From the NCBI GenBank assembly GCA_029210175.1, contig JARGPL010000032.1:62001-126000 (forward strand): a stretch of DNA of 64,000 nt, written 5' to 3'. The first letter of the stretch is position 1. Every line of letters begins with the position of its first letter. Shown in pieces: positions 26,786 to 35,699 of this stretch. Made by a program: the position numbers and the translations under genes. Under the pieces are notes generated by a model. It had not been told where the DNA came from and did no database searches. It saw only the letters and a program-made list of their open reading frames with translations. The stretch comes from Minwuia sp. (GTDB lineage: Bacteria > Pseudomonadota > Alphaproteobacteria > Minwuiales > Minwuiaceae).

Positions 26786-26809
26786 CCCCCACCCGTTTTG
26801 TGGTGGGGG
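26786..26809 (+). promoter_or_regulatory. Hairpin that pairs with the ribosome binding site of the MBL-fold gene
   Basis: CCCCCACC (26786-26793) pairs perfectly with GGTGGGGG (26802-26809) around an 8-base loop. The right arm contains most of the Shine-Dalgarno sequence GGGGGAG, 7 bases before the ATG at 26817. If formed in mRNA it would hide the ribosome binding site. There is no T-tract, so it is not a standard terminator. Confidence 0.5.
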
Positions 26810-26816
26810 AGATTGC

Positions 26817-27701
26817 ATGACCACGCCGACCGTCGAAGGTTTCTACGATACCGATACGAACACCCTGACCTATCTGGTGCATGATCCGGCAACCCGTGAT
26901 GCCGTGATCATCGACCCGGTGATGGCCTTTGACCCCGTCACGGTTCAACTGGACCCGAAACCGGCGATGGTTGTGATGCACCGCGCACGGGTCCTGGGGC
27001 TGCGGGTCGTGATGGTGCTTGAAACACATCTGCATGCCGACCACGTCAGCGCGGCACCCTGGGTGGGGACGGCACTGGACGCGCCGGTCGGCATTGGTGC
27101 GGGTGTTTCACGCAGCCAGAAGATCTTCGCTGACCTGTTCGATGCGGAACCCGAATTCAGGACAGATGGATCACAGTTCGACCGCCTGTTCGAAGACGGT
27201 GAAACATTCCAGATGGGGGAGATCACGGTCCGGATCATGGCAACGCCCGGCCATACACCGGGGTGTGTGACCTATGTCATCGGCGATGCGGCCTTTGTCG
27301 GGGATTGCCTGTTCATGCCCGATTTCGGATCTGCCCGATGTGATTTCCCTGGGGGGGATGCGCGCGCGCTGTACCGCAGTGTCAGCCGCATTCTCGACCT
27401 GCCGCCCGACACGCGCCTTTTCACCGCGCATGACTATCAGCCCGGCGGGCGGGAACTGCGCTTCGAAGCATCTGTCGCGGAACAACGGGCAAGCAACCTG
27501 CACATGCGCGACGGAGTTGATGAGGATGCCTTCGTTGCTATGCGCCGGACCCGGGATGCGGGACTGTCGACCCCGCGCCTGATGCTGCCGTCGGTTCAGC
27601 TCAACATGCGCGCGGGCGGTCTGCCGCCGCCAGCCGCGAACGGTCGCCGTTACCTGCGGCTGCCTCTGGCTGTCACGCCACCGCCGGAAGGCGCGATCTG
27701 A
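26817..27701 (+). CDS. MBL-fold metallo-hydrolase, persulfide dioxygenase-like
   Basis: The 294-residue protein has the metallo-beta-lactamase motif THLHADH (His71, His73, Asp75, His76), then GHTPGCVTYVIGD, the aspartate in GDCLF and the final HDY. The segment DFGSARCDFPGGDARALYRS matches the ETHE1/Blh group of iron-dependent persulfide dioxygenases, which oxidise glutathione persulfide to sulfite during sulfide detoxification. It stands alone between the MoxR gene and the aldolase. A TauE/SafE exporter and a rhodanese occur elsewhere in the window but are not linked. Confidence 0.85.
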   Translation: MTTPTVEGFYDTDTNTLTYLVHDPATRDAVIIDPVMAFDPVTVQLDPKPAMVVMHRARVLGLRVVMVLETHLHADHVSAAPWVGTALDAPVGIGAGVSRSQKIFADLFDAEPEFRTDGSQFDRLFEDGETFQMGEITVRIMATPGHTPGCVTYVIGDAAFVGDCLFMPDFGSARCDFPGGDARALYRSVSRILDLPPDTRLFTAHDYQPGGRELRFEASVAEQRASNLHMRDGVDEDAFVAMRRTRDAGLSTPRLMLPSVQLNMRAGGLPPPAANGRRYLRLPLAVTPPPEGAI

Positions 27702-27938
27702 CCGCAATACTTCAACCGATGTCATTGACGGGTCGGCGGCTGGCTGTCTGGCGGCATCGTCCCTCACCGGGCTTCCTGACCGACAGCGGCAAGGTCGGGA
27801 AAATGATCTGAGGTTCATGCGTGGTGTGTGGCTCCTTTGCACCCGGGAGGGGGCGCGGTTATCATGCGGCAAAGGTACAGGCGAGGCTTGCCGGACACGG
27901 CTTGTGGCAGCCATCACCCCAACGGGAGGAACCGACCA

Positions 27939-28715
27939 ATGACCGCGACCGTAACCAGACATCCCAGCGCACGACCCGAAGGCATGACGGCAGAGGAATG
28001 GCAGGCACGGCTCGACCTCGCCGCCTGTTACCGCCTGATTCACATGTTCGGCATGGATGACCTGATCTACACCCATATCTCCGCGCGGGTGCCGGGACCG
28101 GACGAGCACTTCCTGATCAACGGTTTCGGCCTGCTGTATGAGGAAATCACGGCATCCAACCTGGTGAAGGTGGATATCGAGGGCAACATCCTCTCCGACA
28201 GCGAGTGGGGCATCAACCCGGCAGGTTTCGTGATTCACAGCTGCATTCATCGCGAACTGCCGGAAATCGCCTGTGTGCTGCACACGCACACGGTCGCCGG
28301 GACGGGCGTTTCGGCGCAGGAAGGTGGCCTGCTGCCCCTGACCCAGACGTCGATGCTGTTCTCGGGTGCCGTCGCCTATCACGACTATGAAGGTGTGGCA
28401 CTGCGGGAGGAAGAACAGGCGCGCATGCTGGCCGACATGGGCGACAAGCGGATCATGATGCTGCGCAATCATGGCCTGCTCACCATTGGTGAGACGGTGC
28501 AGGAAGCGTTCCTGCTGATGTACTACATGGAACAGGCCTGTCGGATGCAGGTCGCTGCCCAGTCCGGTGGCGGCAAGCTGACCATTCCGCCTGTCGATGT
28601 TCAGAATTATGTGCGGGAAGCCGTATCTGGTGGCTTTGGCGCGGGCCTTGGCCAGCGTGAGTTCGCCGCCCTGATCCGCCGCCTCGACCGCCAGGATACG
28701 AGCTGGCGCGAATGA
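27939..28715 (+). CDS. Class II aldolase/adducin family protein
   Basis: From the ATG at 27939, preceded by GGGAGGA, the protein has 258 residues. Zinc ligands of the class II aldolase fold are seen as HTH in VLHTHTVAGTG and His in RNHGLLTIGE, and the substrate loop is in THISARVPGPDEHFLING. The family includes fuculose phosphate aldolases and decarboxylases, but many members have no known reaction, so no substrate is assigned. It overlaps the next gene (ATGA) and heads a three-gene coupled run with two secreted proteins. Confidence 0.85.
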   Translation: MTATVTRHPSARPEGMTAEEWQARLDLAACYRLIHMFGMDDLIYTHISARVPGPDEHFLINGFGLLYEEITASNLVKVDIEGNILSDSEWGINPAGFVIHSCIHRELPEIACVLHTHTVAGTGVSAQEGGLLPLTQTSMLFSGAVAYHDYEGVALREEEQARMLADMGDKRIMMLRNHGLLTIGETVQEAFLLMYYMEQACRMQVAAQSGGGKLTIPPVDVQNYVREAVSGGFGAGLGQREFAALIRRLDRQDTSWRE

Positions 28716-29716
28716 TGACGGGGGTGCTGGTCCCTGCGATCCGCGGCGGTCTGGTTGGTGCGGTGGCCCTGACGGTTGGCCTCTGGTCGGTTGCCGGGCT
28801 GGCGCAGGACAATCGTGGTGAGGTCTTTGGTGATCACACGGTCGCCGAGAACACGCGATCCGGTGGCGGTCGGGCCGCGTCCGATGACGGCAAGGACAAG
28901 CTGCTCGACGACCTGCGGACCCTGGTGGATGAGGCAGAAAAGGCGCGTGCTGCTGATCCGCGGTTCATCCGTGATCTGCGCAGCCTGATGGAACGCCATG
29001 ACCAGCCGAAGTTCGAGTTGCTGGTCAAGGATACTTTCGAGGACGGGGATTTCACCCGCGTGCCCAAGTGGCAGGTGACACAGGGCGAATTCCGTATCGG
29101 GCGCTATGGCGGGCTGGTGTCGGAGGTCGTGGCAGCGCGCGCTTCTGTGCCGCAGAACAATGACAACAACGGGCGCGGCAACAGCGATGCGGAAGCCGTG
29201 GTCCGTCTGTTCGGACAGATCCTGGGCGCACAGACCGGCAATCAGGATCAGCAGGGCACTGCGGCGGCGCAGACAGAAGAGAAGCCGGAACCGGCGCTGA
29301 TCTATCTGGTTCAGCCCATGAGCAATGCTTTTGACGTGCTGGCGCGGCTGGAAAGTGATCCGGAAGCCGGCGGCACGCTCGAACTGGGCGTCTTCCAGGG
29401 CCAGAAGGGGCGTTCGGGCTACCGCATTGTCTTTGGTTCCAGGGGGGAGGCGCAGCTGATCCGCGTCGGGCGTGACGTGAAGGTTCTGGCGCGGGCAGCG
29501 TTCAGGATGCCAGGACTGGTCGATGGCTGGCGCAACCCGGGCTATGTCGTGGCGTGGCGGCGGGACCAGCGTGGTCGCATGCTGGTGGTGGTCGACGACA
29601 AGACGCTGTTCGATGTGACCGATACGGCCTTCCGTGACACTTTCGATGGCCTGAGATTGCGCAATGTTCGCGGGCGTCATGCCCTTCAGGCGGTGGAGGT
29701 TTACGGACACAAATGA
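28712..29716 (+). CDS. Secreted protein of unknown function
   Basis: The 334-residue product has an N-terminal signal sequence with probable cleavage after GLA in SVAGLAQDN. After an Asp/Lys/Arg-rich helical region it reads VKDTFEDGDFTRVPKWQVTQ and GYRIVFGSRGEAQLIRV, a strand-rich pattern that recalls concanavalin-like sandwich domains of sugar-binding or DUF1080-like proteins. A Gln/Asn/Thr-rich linker lies in the middle. I do not recognise the family. Both ends overlap neighbours by ATGA: the aldolase upstream and the protease downstream. A periplasmic or outer surface role is inferred. Confidence 0.75.
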   Translation: MMTGVLVPAIRGGLVGAVALTVGLWSVAGLAQDNRGEVFGDHTVAENTRSGGGRAASDDGKDKLLDDLRTLVDEAEKARAADPRFIRDLRSLMERHDQPKFELLVKDTFEDGDFTRVPKWQVTQGEFRIGRYGGLVSEVVAARASVPQNNDNNGRGNSDAEAVVRLFGQILGAQTGNQDQQGTAAAQTEEKPEPALIYLVQPMSNAFDVLARLESDPEAGGTLELGVFQGQKGRSGYRIVFGSRGEAQLIRVGRDVKVLARAAFRMPGLVDGWRNPGYVVAWRRDQRGRMLVVVDDKTLFDVTDTAFRDTFDGLRLRNVRGRHALQAVEVYGHK

Positions 29717-31020
29717 TCCGTGGGGTTCACTGTGGTGGCCTGAAGGGCCGGGTTCGGTCTCTGACCGGCGCAGCGATGCTGGCCAGTGGGGTGATCCTCG
29801 CCAGCGTGCTGGCGCCGTCCGCTGGCCAGGCTTCCAAACCACTGGACCTGCGGGATCTTTCCGTCGATGTGCAACGGTCTCTGATGGCAGCCTGCGGCAT
29901 CGATGATGGCCGCATCCTGCAACGCCACGTGCCGTGCCTCAGCCACCATTCCGCAGCGTGGCGGCGACTGGTGTTCCAGCCCGATCTCTCGCTCTATTCC
30001 CCCGGTGAACAGAAGCGCCTGCGCGAAGGCTGCAGCGACACCGTTGAACGGGGGCCAGCGCCATGGGGCCGCTGCATCGAACTGGAGATGGTGCGCCTGA
30101 AAGTACCGGTCACCTATCCCGACCTTTCGTCACTGGACGATGCGGAGACCATGGAGACCCGGGACGCCTGCAGTTCGGCCGGGGATGTCAGTTCCCACCG
30201 GGAGGCTGCGTGTCAGACGCGCTGGCTGGACCGGCTGACCGCGTTACGCGAGAAGCAGGAAGCGGCGCGGGCCAGCAAGACCACCGTAACGGAGCCTGTC
30301 CAGGTCGCCGCCGCCGAAGCAGATGCCGAGGTGCCATCTGTCGAGGCCCAGCCGATGACCGGTGGCCTGATCGGGTTTGGACACCTGGATCCCGAGAGCG
30401 ATTTCTGGCCGGACTGGGGTGGCGGCGCACAATATCGGCCCGCCGGTACAGACGGCACGCCATTGCGTGGGGACGAGATCTTCGAGCGGGCGTCACCGGC
30501 CGTATTCGTCATTCTGGCCGCCGCGAACGAGGCGGATTTCAGGGCCGCCCGCCATGTCCGGCAGGGTTCTGCCGTGGCGATATCAGAGGACCGGCTGGCC
30601 ACCAACTGCCACACGGTGAAGGACGCTGGAATCCTTGTGCTGCTGCAGGGCAAGACGCACGGTCCGGCGGAACTGGTGCACGCAGATCCATCTTCGGATC
30701 GCTGCATCCTGCGATCTCTGGAACTGACCCTGCAGCCCGTGGTCGGTGTCCGTGATTTCAGTGACATGAAGATCGGGGAGCCGGTTTTCGCCATCGCCGC
30801 GCCGCGCGGGCTGCAGCAGTCGATGCAGGATGGCATCGTCTCCCAGTTGCGCGCCAACGCCGGGGTGAACCTGATCCAGACCTCGGCCTACGCCGCCCCC
30901 GGTTCCTCCGGTGGCGGGCTGTTCGACCAGCATGGCAATCTGGTCGGCATCACCAACTTCGTGGTTGGCAATGACGACCGGCTGCACTTTGCCATCGCGG
31001 CGGACGAGTTCTGGAAATGA
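29713..31020 (+). CDS. Secreted trypsin-like serine protease
   Basis: The 435-residue protein has an N-terminal signal sequence, then a Cys-rich region with about eight cysteines (such as CGIDDG, VPCLSHH, GCSDTV, GRCIEL), a linker, and a C-terminal chymotrypsin-fold domain. The probable triad is His300 (TNCHTVKD), Asp329 (SDRCIL) and Ser399 (APGSSGGGLFDQ). There is no PDZ domain, so it is not a DegP type. It overlaps the upstream secreted protein gene, which may encode its partner or substrate. The Cys-rich region is not recognised. Confidence 0.85.
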   Translation: MIRGVHCGGLKGRVRSLTGAAMLASGVILASVLAPSAGQASKPLDLRDLSVDVQRSLMAACGIDDGRILQRHVPCLSHHSAAWRRLVFQPDLSLYSPGEQKRLREGCSDTVERGPAPWGRCIELEMVRLKVPVTYPDLSSLDDAETMETRDACSSAGDVSSHREAACQTRWLDRLTALREKQEAARASKTTVTEPVQVAAAEADAEVPSVEAQPMTGGLIGFGHLDPESDFWPDWGGGAQYRPAGTDGTPLRGDEIFERASPAVFVILAAANEADFRAARHVRQGSAVAISEDRLATNCHTVKDAGILVLLQGKTHGPAELVHADPSSDRCILRSLELTLQPVVGVRDFSDMKIGEPVFAIAAPRGLQQSMQDGIVSQLRANAGVNLIQTSAYAAPGSSGGGLFDQHGNLVGITNFVVGNDDRLHFAIAADEFWK

Positions 31021-31036
31021 GGCCCTTCGGCATGTC

Positions 31037-31717
31037 CTACCAGGGCATTTCCTTGCCGTCGTAGTCGTAGAAATGACCGGAGCTGGCATCGGTCACGCCT
31101 TCTGTCACGGCGATCAGGCCCGCCGCGCTCTCCGCCGGTGTCACAGGTGCCTGCGCGCCGCCCATGTCGGTCGAGACCCAGCCCGGATGCGTCGAGATCA
31201 CCCGGATACCGCGGGATTTCCATTCGATGGCGAGGCAGTTCATCACCTGATTGAGGGCGGCCTTCGATGAGCGGTAGATGAAGCGGTCGCTGGACGTGGT
31301 CAGCTTGATCGACCCCATCTGGCTCGACAGCATGACGATGGTCCGGTGGTCGCTGGCCGCGACATTGTCGACAAGCGCTTCCGACACCCGATAGGGGGCA
31401 AAGACGTTGACTTCCATCGCCTGGCGCCAGCCGTCGATGTCCATGTCGCCGACCGCCTGGCGATCCGGGCCGATGATGCCGGCGTTGTTGATCAGGGCAT
31501 CAATGGGGCGGTCGCCGAGGGCCGCTTTCAGGCGCTTGATCGCCTCCAGATCGGTGACCTCCAGCGGATGGGCCTCGGCCCCCTTGGCGACCAGATCGTC
31601 CAGGTCGCTGACGGTGCGGGCGCAGGCAATGACATTCGCGCCCTTTTCAAGGTATTGCAGCACCATCTGGCGACCGATGCCGCGACCGGCACCGGTGATC
31701 AGAACTGTCTTGGTCAT
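31037..31717 (-). CDS. SDR family oxidoreductase
   Basis: The 226-residue protein has the cofactor motif TGAGRGIGRQ, NNAGI, and the active-site pair in YRSSK. Asp/Arg pattern after the second strand (IACARTVSDL) suggests NADP. It is a classical short-chain dehydrogenase with unknown substrate, possibly a carbonyl reductase of the C-factor type. The true start is ATG 31717, overlapping the stop of the upstream transporter gene (ATGA); the open frame further upstream lies inside that gene. It is convergent with the serine protease. Confidence 0.9.
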   Translation of the reverse strand: MTKTVLITGAGRGIGRQMVLQYLEKGANVIACARTVSDLDDLVAKGAEAHPLEVTDLEAIKRLKAALGDRPIDALINNAGIIGPDRQAVGDMDIDGWRQAMEVNVFAPYRVSEALVDNVAASDHRTIVMLSSQMGSIKLTTSSDRFIYRSSKAALNQVMNCLAIEWKSRGIRVISTHPGWVSTDMGGAQAPVTPAESAAGLIAVTEGVTDASSGHFYDYDGKEMPW

Positions 31718-32682
31718 GTGACGTTTCCCTTGTTTCTGCGATCCGCGCGCGCCACCAGGCGGCGATAGACCGGGGTGAGCAGGACGGGCAAGGTGTACAT
31801 CGGTGCCTGCCCGACTGCAAAATACATGATGGTGTCGGGGTCTGCCTTGTCCGCCAGCGTGACCAGCACCAGACCCATGTTGCAGTTGCCGCTCATCAGC
31901 CCGACGGACAGGGCGATGCGGGGTCCCAGATGCCAGAACAGGGCCGCCCCGGCAATCTGAAGGGCGATGTTGAAGGCAAAGGCGTGCAGGGTCGTGGTCA
32001 GCACATGGACCGGCATGTCCAGCGCCATTTCGGTCACGCCATCGAACACGCCAACGACGAAGCAGGTCATGGCCAGCACCGCGGCGCCATCCAGGTGCGG
32101 GCGCATCGCCACGAGACTTACCGGGCCGATCAGGCGTCGCAGGATCCAGGCAAGGCCGAAGGCCACCGTGACCAGTGCCGCCAGCCGGAACATGAACGTG
32201 GTCAGCGAAATCTCCAGCGCCAGATCCAGCAGGTTCAGCGCCATCGGTGGCAGGATGAACGGGGTCAGCCACATGGCCGCAACGGTGGTGACAATGACCA
32301 CGGCACCATCGAGACCGAGGAAGATCGCGATGGCGGCAGCTGAAACGATGGGCGGCGCGGCGGCCATCAGCACCATGCCGGCCAGCACGCCCTCGGTCAG
32401 TCCGGCATCCTTCAGGATCAGCCAGGTCAGGACCGGTGAGACAACAATCATCCACAGGCAGAGCAGCGCCATCAGTTTCCAGCGCCGCGCATAGGCGCCC
32501 AGGTCGGCCCAGTCGATCCGCATCAGTGCGATGACCAGCGGCAGCACGATGAAGGCAGCCAGGTAAGGCCGAACCAGCGAACTCAGGGGCGGGATCGCGA
32601 AACCCAGCACCACGGCAAAGGCCAGAAACCGCGTGGCGTGGCGGCCCAGAAAGGCGAGAGGGGACAGCAGGGCGGCAATCAT
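31714..32682 (-). CDS. Bile acid:sodium symporter (BASS) family transporter
   Basis: The 322-residue protein has about ten membrane segments. The glycine/asparagine-containing motif LMSGNCNMGLVLVTLA near residue 270 and the helix-breaking AAAPPIVSAAAIA near 110 match the two crossover regions that bind sodium and substrate in BASS transporters. Members carry pantoate, pyruvate, bile acids or other organic anions; this substrate is not known. It is coupled to the downstream SDR gene, so the SDR may act on the transported compound. Confidence 0.78.
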   Translation of the reverse strand: MIAALLSPLAFLGRHATRFLAFAVVLGFAIPPLSSLVRPYLAAFIVLPLVIALMRIDWADLGAYARRWKLMALLCLWMIVVSPVLTWLILKDAGLTEGVLAGMVLMAAAPPIVSAAAIAIFLGLDGAVVIVTTVAAMWLTPFILPPMALNLLDLALEISLTTFMFRLAALVTVAFGLAWILRRLIGPVSLVAMRPHLDGAAVLAMTCFVVGVFDGVTEMALDMPVHVLTTTLHAFAFNIALQIAGAALFWHLGPRIALSVGLMSGNCNMGLVLVTLADKADPDTIMYFAVGQAPMYTLPVLLTPVYRRLVARADRRNKGNVT

Positions 32683-32809
32683 GAACTGCGGGTCATCCCT
32701 GCGGTTGGCACTGGCACACGGTCAAATGACGTGCACGCCACAACATCCCCTCTGCCGCAGCGTCACACAAGGGGTCTGTTGCCTGCGACAGCATCAGGCA
32801 GCGTCGCTG

Positions 32810-33814
32810 TTACCCCTTGTCGTCGGGCGTCTTGCGGAAGCGGGCGCAGGGGTCCTTGTCGTCCAGACGCGGCGTGAAGATGATGGCGTCGAATGCACCG
32901 GGTTCGAAGCCGACGATGTAATCGCGGGGGTCTTCCTCCCCCGCCACGACCTCGAACATGGCAATGGCGGCCATGCGCGCCCGAGGGGCCAGAGCCGCGA
33001 GGTATCGGGGCACGCCCCGGTCCTTGCGGACATGGCCACTGCCGGCGATCAGCACGGCCCCTGCACCGTCCGTGGATGCGGCCATGCCAAGCGCCAGCGC
33101 GGCGTCACGCAGCCGCTGTACCCTGGCTATTCCGGCCAGTGCCTTGTCCTTGCCGTCCAGCATGCCGCAGTGGCTGTCGACCAGTTCCTGTTTCAGGGCC
33201 TCACGATCGGCATCGGTCCAGCGGGCAGTCTCCATCAGATAGGTGACCGACGCGGGGACGGCCTTGCTGTCTCCGCCCGTGGCAGAGGCCATCAGGTTTC
33301 GGGCGGAGATATTGCCAGCGATCTGCGGCAGGCCCAGTTCCATCGCGACGTCCGCGATCGGCTGGTATTCCGACCAGGCTGGCCACCCGGTTTCATCCCA
33401 GTTCACCGCGTTGCCCATACCGGCTGCGGTAGCCCCCGGACGGGCCAGATAGGACTGCAGCGCATCCTGCTGTTCTGTCGTGATCATTTCCCAGACAACC
33501 GTCCTTGGCTGCATTGCCTCACCGCGCTTGCCTTCGGTCGCCCAGCGCAGCAGGCGTGCCTGCAACAGGTGATGGTCGGGGTTGTTGTGCTTTTCACCCA
33601 GCAGCACGTGGTCTGCCTTGGAGACCAGGAAACGCAGGTCGCGCTCCGTACCCAGGGCATCTCGGCTGTGGACCCATATGCGCCCGACGAGTGGATGATC
33701 GGCCTGCAGCGATGTTGTCCAGGTATCGGGGATCAGGCGATCTGCGGCCTGCGCCATCGCAGGGGACATGACTGCCAGCGTCGCAGCAATTGCGGTCATC
33801 AACAGGTGGCGCAT
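32810..33814 (-). CDS. ChaN-like haem-binding uptake protein (Cofac_haem_bdg_2)
   Basis: The 334-residue product starts with a signal peptide ending in MAQA|AD, so it is exported but is not an obvious lipoprotein. The family motifs are LLGEKHNNPDHHLLQARLL (about 70-90), the segment WDETGWPAWSEYQPIAD and the late LIAGSGHVRKDRGVPRYL. In Campylobacter, ChaN is an iron-regulated protein that holds two haem groups; the GExH pattern is shared with TraB/Tiki proteins. The ATG overlaps the TPR gene stop (TGATG). It is the last gene of an operon starting with a ferritin-like gene. Confidence 0.85.
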   Translation of the reverse strand: MRHLLMTAIAATLAVMSPAMAQAADRLIPDTWTTSLQADHPLVGRIWVHSRDALGTERDLRFLVSKADHVLLGEKHNNPDHHLLQARLLRWATEGKRGEAMQPRTVVWEMITTEQQDALQSYLARPGATAAGMGNAVNWDETGWPAWSEYQPIADVAMELGLPQIAGNISARNLMASATGGDSKAVPASVTYLMETARWTDADREALKQELVDSHCGMLDGKDKALAGIARVQRLRDAALALGMAASTDGAGAVLIAGSGHVRKDRGVPRYLAALAPRARMAAIAMFEVVAGEEDPRDYIVGFEPGAFDAIIFTPRLDDKDPCARFRKTPDDKG

Positions 33815-34365
33815 CAATTCATCGCTCCCCTCGTATTGCCCAACTGGCTCAGCATGTTCTTCACCTGTGCCAGATGCGGATTGATCCTCAACGCAGCTTC
33901 GAACGCAATCCGCGCTGACTGCGTGTCGTCGTGTTGCAGGCAGATCTGGCCAAACCCGGACAGGGCGCCGAAGTGGCGCGGCTCCCGCAGCAACGTCTGC
34001 TGAATATCCAGCAGGCTCTGTTCGTGGCGACCGGCGATATAGTGCAGTGTCGCACGCTTGTTCCAGGCTTCGGCCCAGTCGGGCTGTCGGGCGCACAGGT
34101 CATCCAGCAGGGAAATAGCGCTTTCGTGCTCACCTGATGCGATCGCCGTGATGGATTTCTGCATGATCGCGGCGGGCTCTGCATCGGTATGCTCACACCA
34201 TACCGCCCAGATCAGGTCCTCTATCTCGAAAGGCAGGTTGGCGCTGGCCGGATCGGCCAGATCGCGGAACAGGGCATTTAGCCGTTTCGGCTGTGAAGGG
34301 TGTGGTTTCCGATCAGCGGTGCCGACCACCACTTCCAGTGTTCGATGCAGGGCGGCAGCGATCAT
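33814..34365 (-). CDS. TPR repeat protein
   Basis: The 183-residue protein has no signal peptide. Its second half contains two to three tetratricopeptide repeats: AISLLDDLCARQPDWAEAWN, LLDIQQTLLREPRHFGALSG and SARIAFEAALRINPHLAQVK. The N-terminal third (LFRDLADPASANLPFEIEDL) is the widespread segment that precedes TPRs in alphaproteobacterial proteins of this kind. It should mediate protein contacts in the cytoplasm. It overlaps the MFS gene upstream by one base and the ChaN-like gene downstream by one base. Confidence 0.85.
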   Translation of the reverse strand: MIAAALHRTLEVVVGTADRKPHPSQPKRLNALFRDLADPASANLPFEIEDLIWAVWCEHTDAEPAAIMQKSITAIASGEHESAISLLDDLCARQPDWAEAWNKRATLHYIAGRHEQSLLDIQQTLLREPRHFGALSGFGQICLQHDDTQSARIAFEAALRINPHLAQVKNMLSQLGNTRGAMN

Positions 34366-35699
34366 CAGTTATCCTCCGCCTGGACTTCATCGAGTCCGAG
34401 CGCGACGAACCCGCCAACAAGTGACATGGCCGCGAACACGCCGATGGCTGTGGCCACACCCTGGGATTCTGCCAGCAGGCCGATGGCTGCGGTGGCGAGC
34501 AACAGCACGCCGATGAGCGTATTGGCGAGTGCCGTGTAAGCCGCCCTGTCATCCGCTGGTGCCATGTCCACCAGATGCGTTGACCGTCCCAGGCGAACGC
34601 CCTGATAGGCGAGGGTCAGGACGAACAGCAAGGGCGCCAGCAGGAAACTGCTGTTCTGATCCAGCAGCGCGAGATCGTGCAGCAGCACCGTCGCGATCAG
34701 GGTTGCAGCGCCAAGGAACCCGGCAAAGGCCAGCACCTTGCGGCTGGACCTGTCCGATAGTCGCCCCCAGACATAGCCGCCAAGAATGGAAGCGAGCGCG
34801 GCGGCGATGACGAAGAGGCCGAGGTCCGCCAGCCCGTTGCGACCATTTTCGCCGGCCAGAGCCAGCATGTAAGGCGGTGCCAGGGCTGTCGCGATCAGCA
34901 GTCCGCGTGCGGCAATGAAGCGACGCAACTGTGGCCGGTCGAACAACAGCCGGAACTGCTTCATGGCAACGCTGAAGGCATTGCCGCCGCCTTCGGTCGC
35001 GCCCCGGGCCTCCACCAATGTGGTGAAGCAGGCACCGGCAATGATCCAGGCACCGCCGGCAAGCAGCATGACGAAGGCAATTGTTGCGATCGTCTGGTCC
35101 AGAAGGTGCAGGCTCAAGGCCAGCCCGAACAGCAGCACGACGCAGGATGCAAGGCTGCCTGCTGTTCCGGTTGCCGTGCCGCGCGTGGATTTCGAGACAG
35201 TCTTGCCCAGAACATCCTTGTAGCTGACCGAACAGGCGCTGCGGGCGGTCGCCATGACAGCCAGCAGGCCGACGATCATCCAGCCCGCTGTCGCGCCTTC
35301 CAGCATCAGCGCGGTCAGCGCCATGCCGATGACGGCCAGCCCCTGAATGATGCTGCCCGTGGCCCAGACCCATTTCCTGACCGGCAGGGAACGGATGCCG
35401 CCTGCGATGAAAAGCTGCGGCAGCAGGGCACCGGCCTCGCGCACTGGCACGAGTACCCCGACGAGCCCGGCCGGCGCGCCCAGCGCTGTGATCAGCCAGG
35501 CCAGCACCAGCTTCGGGTCGACCAGCCCGTCCCCGACCTTGGTCAGGGACAGGCTGACGACATGCGTCATGAAGTTGCGCGGTTGCTCATCGCAGGCTGC
35601 ATCGGGGATATCGCGACACACGCGGCCCTCGTCATCCCCGGTGAGGATGCCGTAGGCGCGGCGAACCGGCGTCAGTTCATTGATGTCGGGGGTGTTCAA
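34365..35699 (-). CDS. MFS transporter with conserved cytoplasmic N-terminal segment
   Basis: The 444-residue protein has about twelve membrane helices and the MFS loop motif GRLSDRSSRKVLA between helices 8 and 9. It starts at a TTG that overlaps the stop of the ferritin-like gene (TTGA). The start is supported because the first 43 residues contain RVCRDIPDAACDEQPRNF, a segment I recall as conserved at the N-terminus of this MFS subfamily, with Cys28 and Cys36. Substrate unknown; the operon context with iron-related genes suggests a metal, haem or siderophore-like cargo, which is an inference. Confidence 0.85.
   Translation of the reverse strand: MNTPDINELTPVRRAYGILTGDDEGRVCRDIPDAACDEQPRNFMTHVVSLSLTKVGDGLVDPKLVLAWLITALGAPAGLVGVLVPVREAGALLPQLFIAGGIRSLPVRKWVWATGSIIQGLAVIGMALTALMLEGATAGWMIVGLLAVMATARSACSVSYKDVLGKTVSKSTRGTATGTAGSLASCVVLLFGLALSLHLLDQTIATIAFVMLLAGGAWIIAGACFTTLVEARGATEGGGNAFSVAMKQFRLLFDRPQLRRFIAARGLLIATALAPPYMLALAGENGRNGLADLGLFVIAAALASILGGYVWGRLSDRSSRKVLAFAGFLGAATLIATVLLHDLALLDQNSSFLLAPLLFVLTLAYQGVRLGRSTHLVDMAPADDRAAYTALANTLIGVLLLATAAIGLLAESQGVATAIGVFAAMSLVGGFVALGLDEVQAEDN

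Noticed and set aside
31718-32455. An extension that would fuse the minus-strand SDR to 245 upstream residues
   Set aside because: The added part lies inside the BASS transporter gene in another frame and reads as low-complexity Arg/Gly/Pro; the SDR motif MTKTVLITGAG marks the true start.
32700-32809. Terminator hairpin TGCCTG/CAGGCA after the ChaN-like gene
   Set aside because: The stem is six pairs with a nine-base loop and no T-tract, too weak to list as a terminator.
33815-34096. A 94-residue N-terminal extension of the ChaN-like protein
   Set aside because: It is antisense-free but overlaps the TPR gene in another frame; the signal peptide at 33814 is a proper exported N-terminus.
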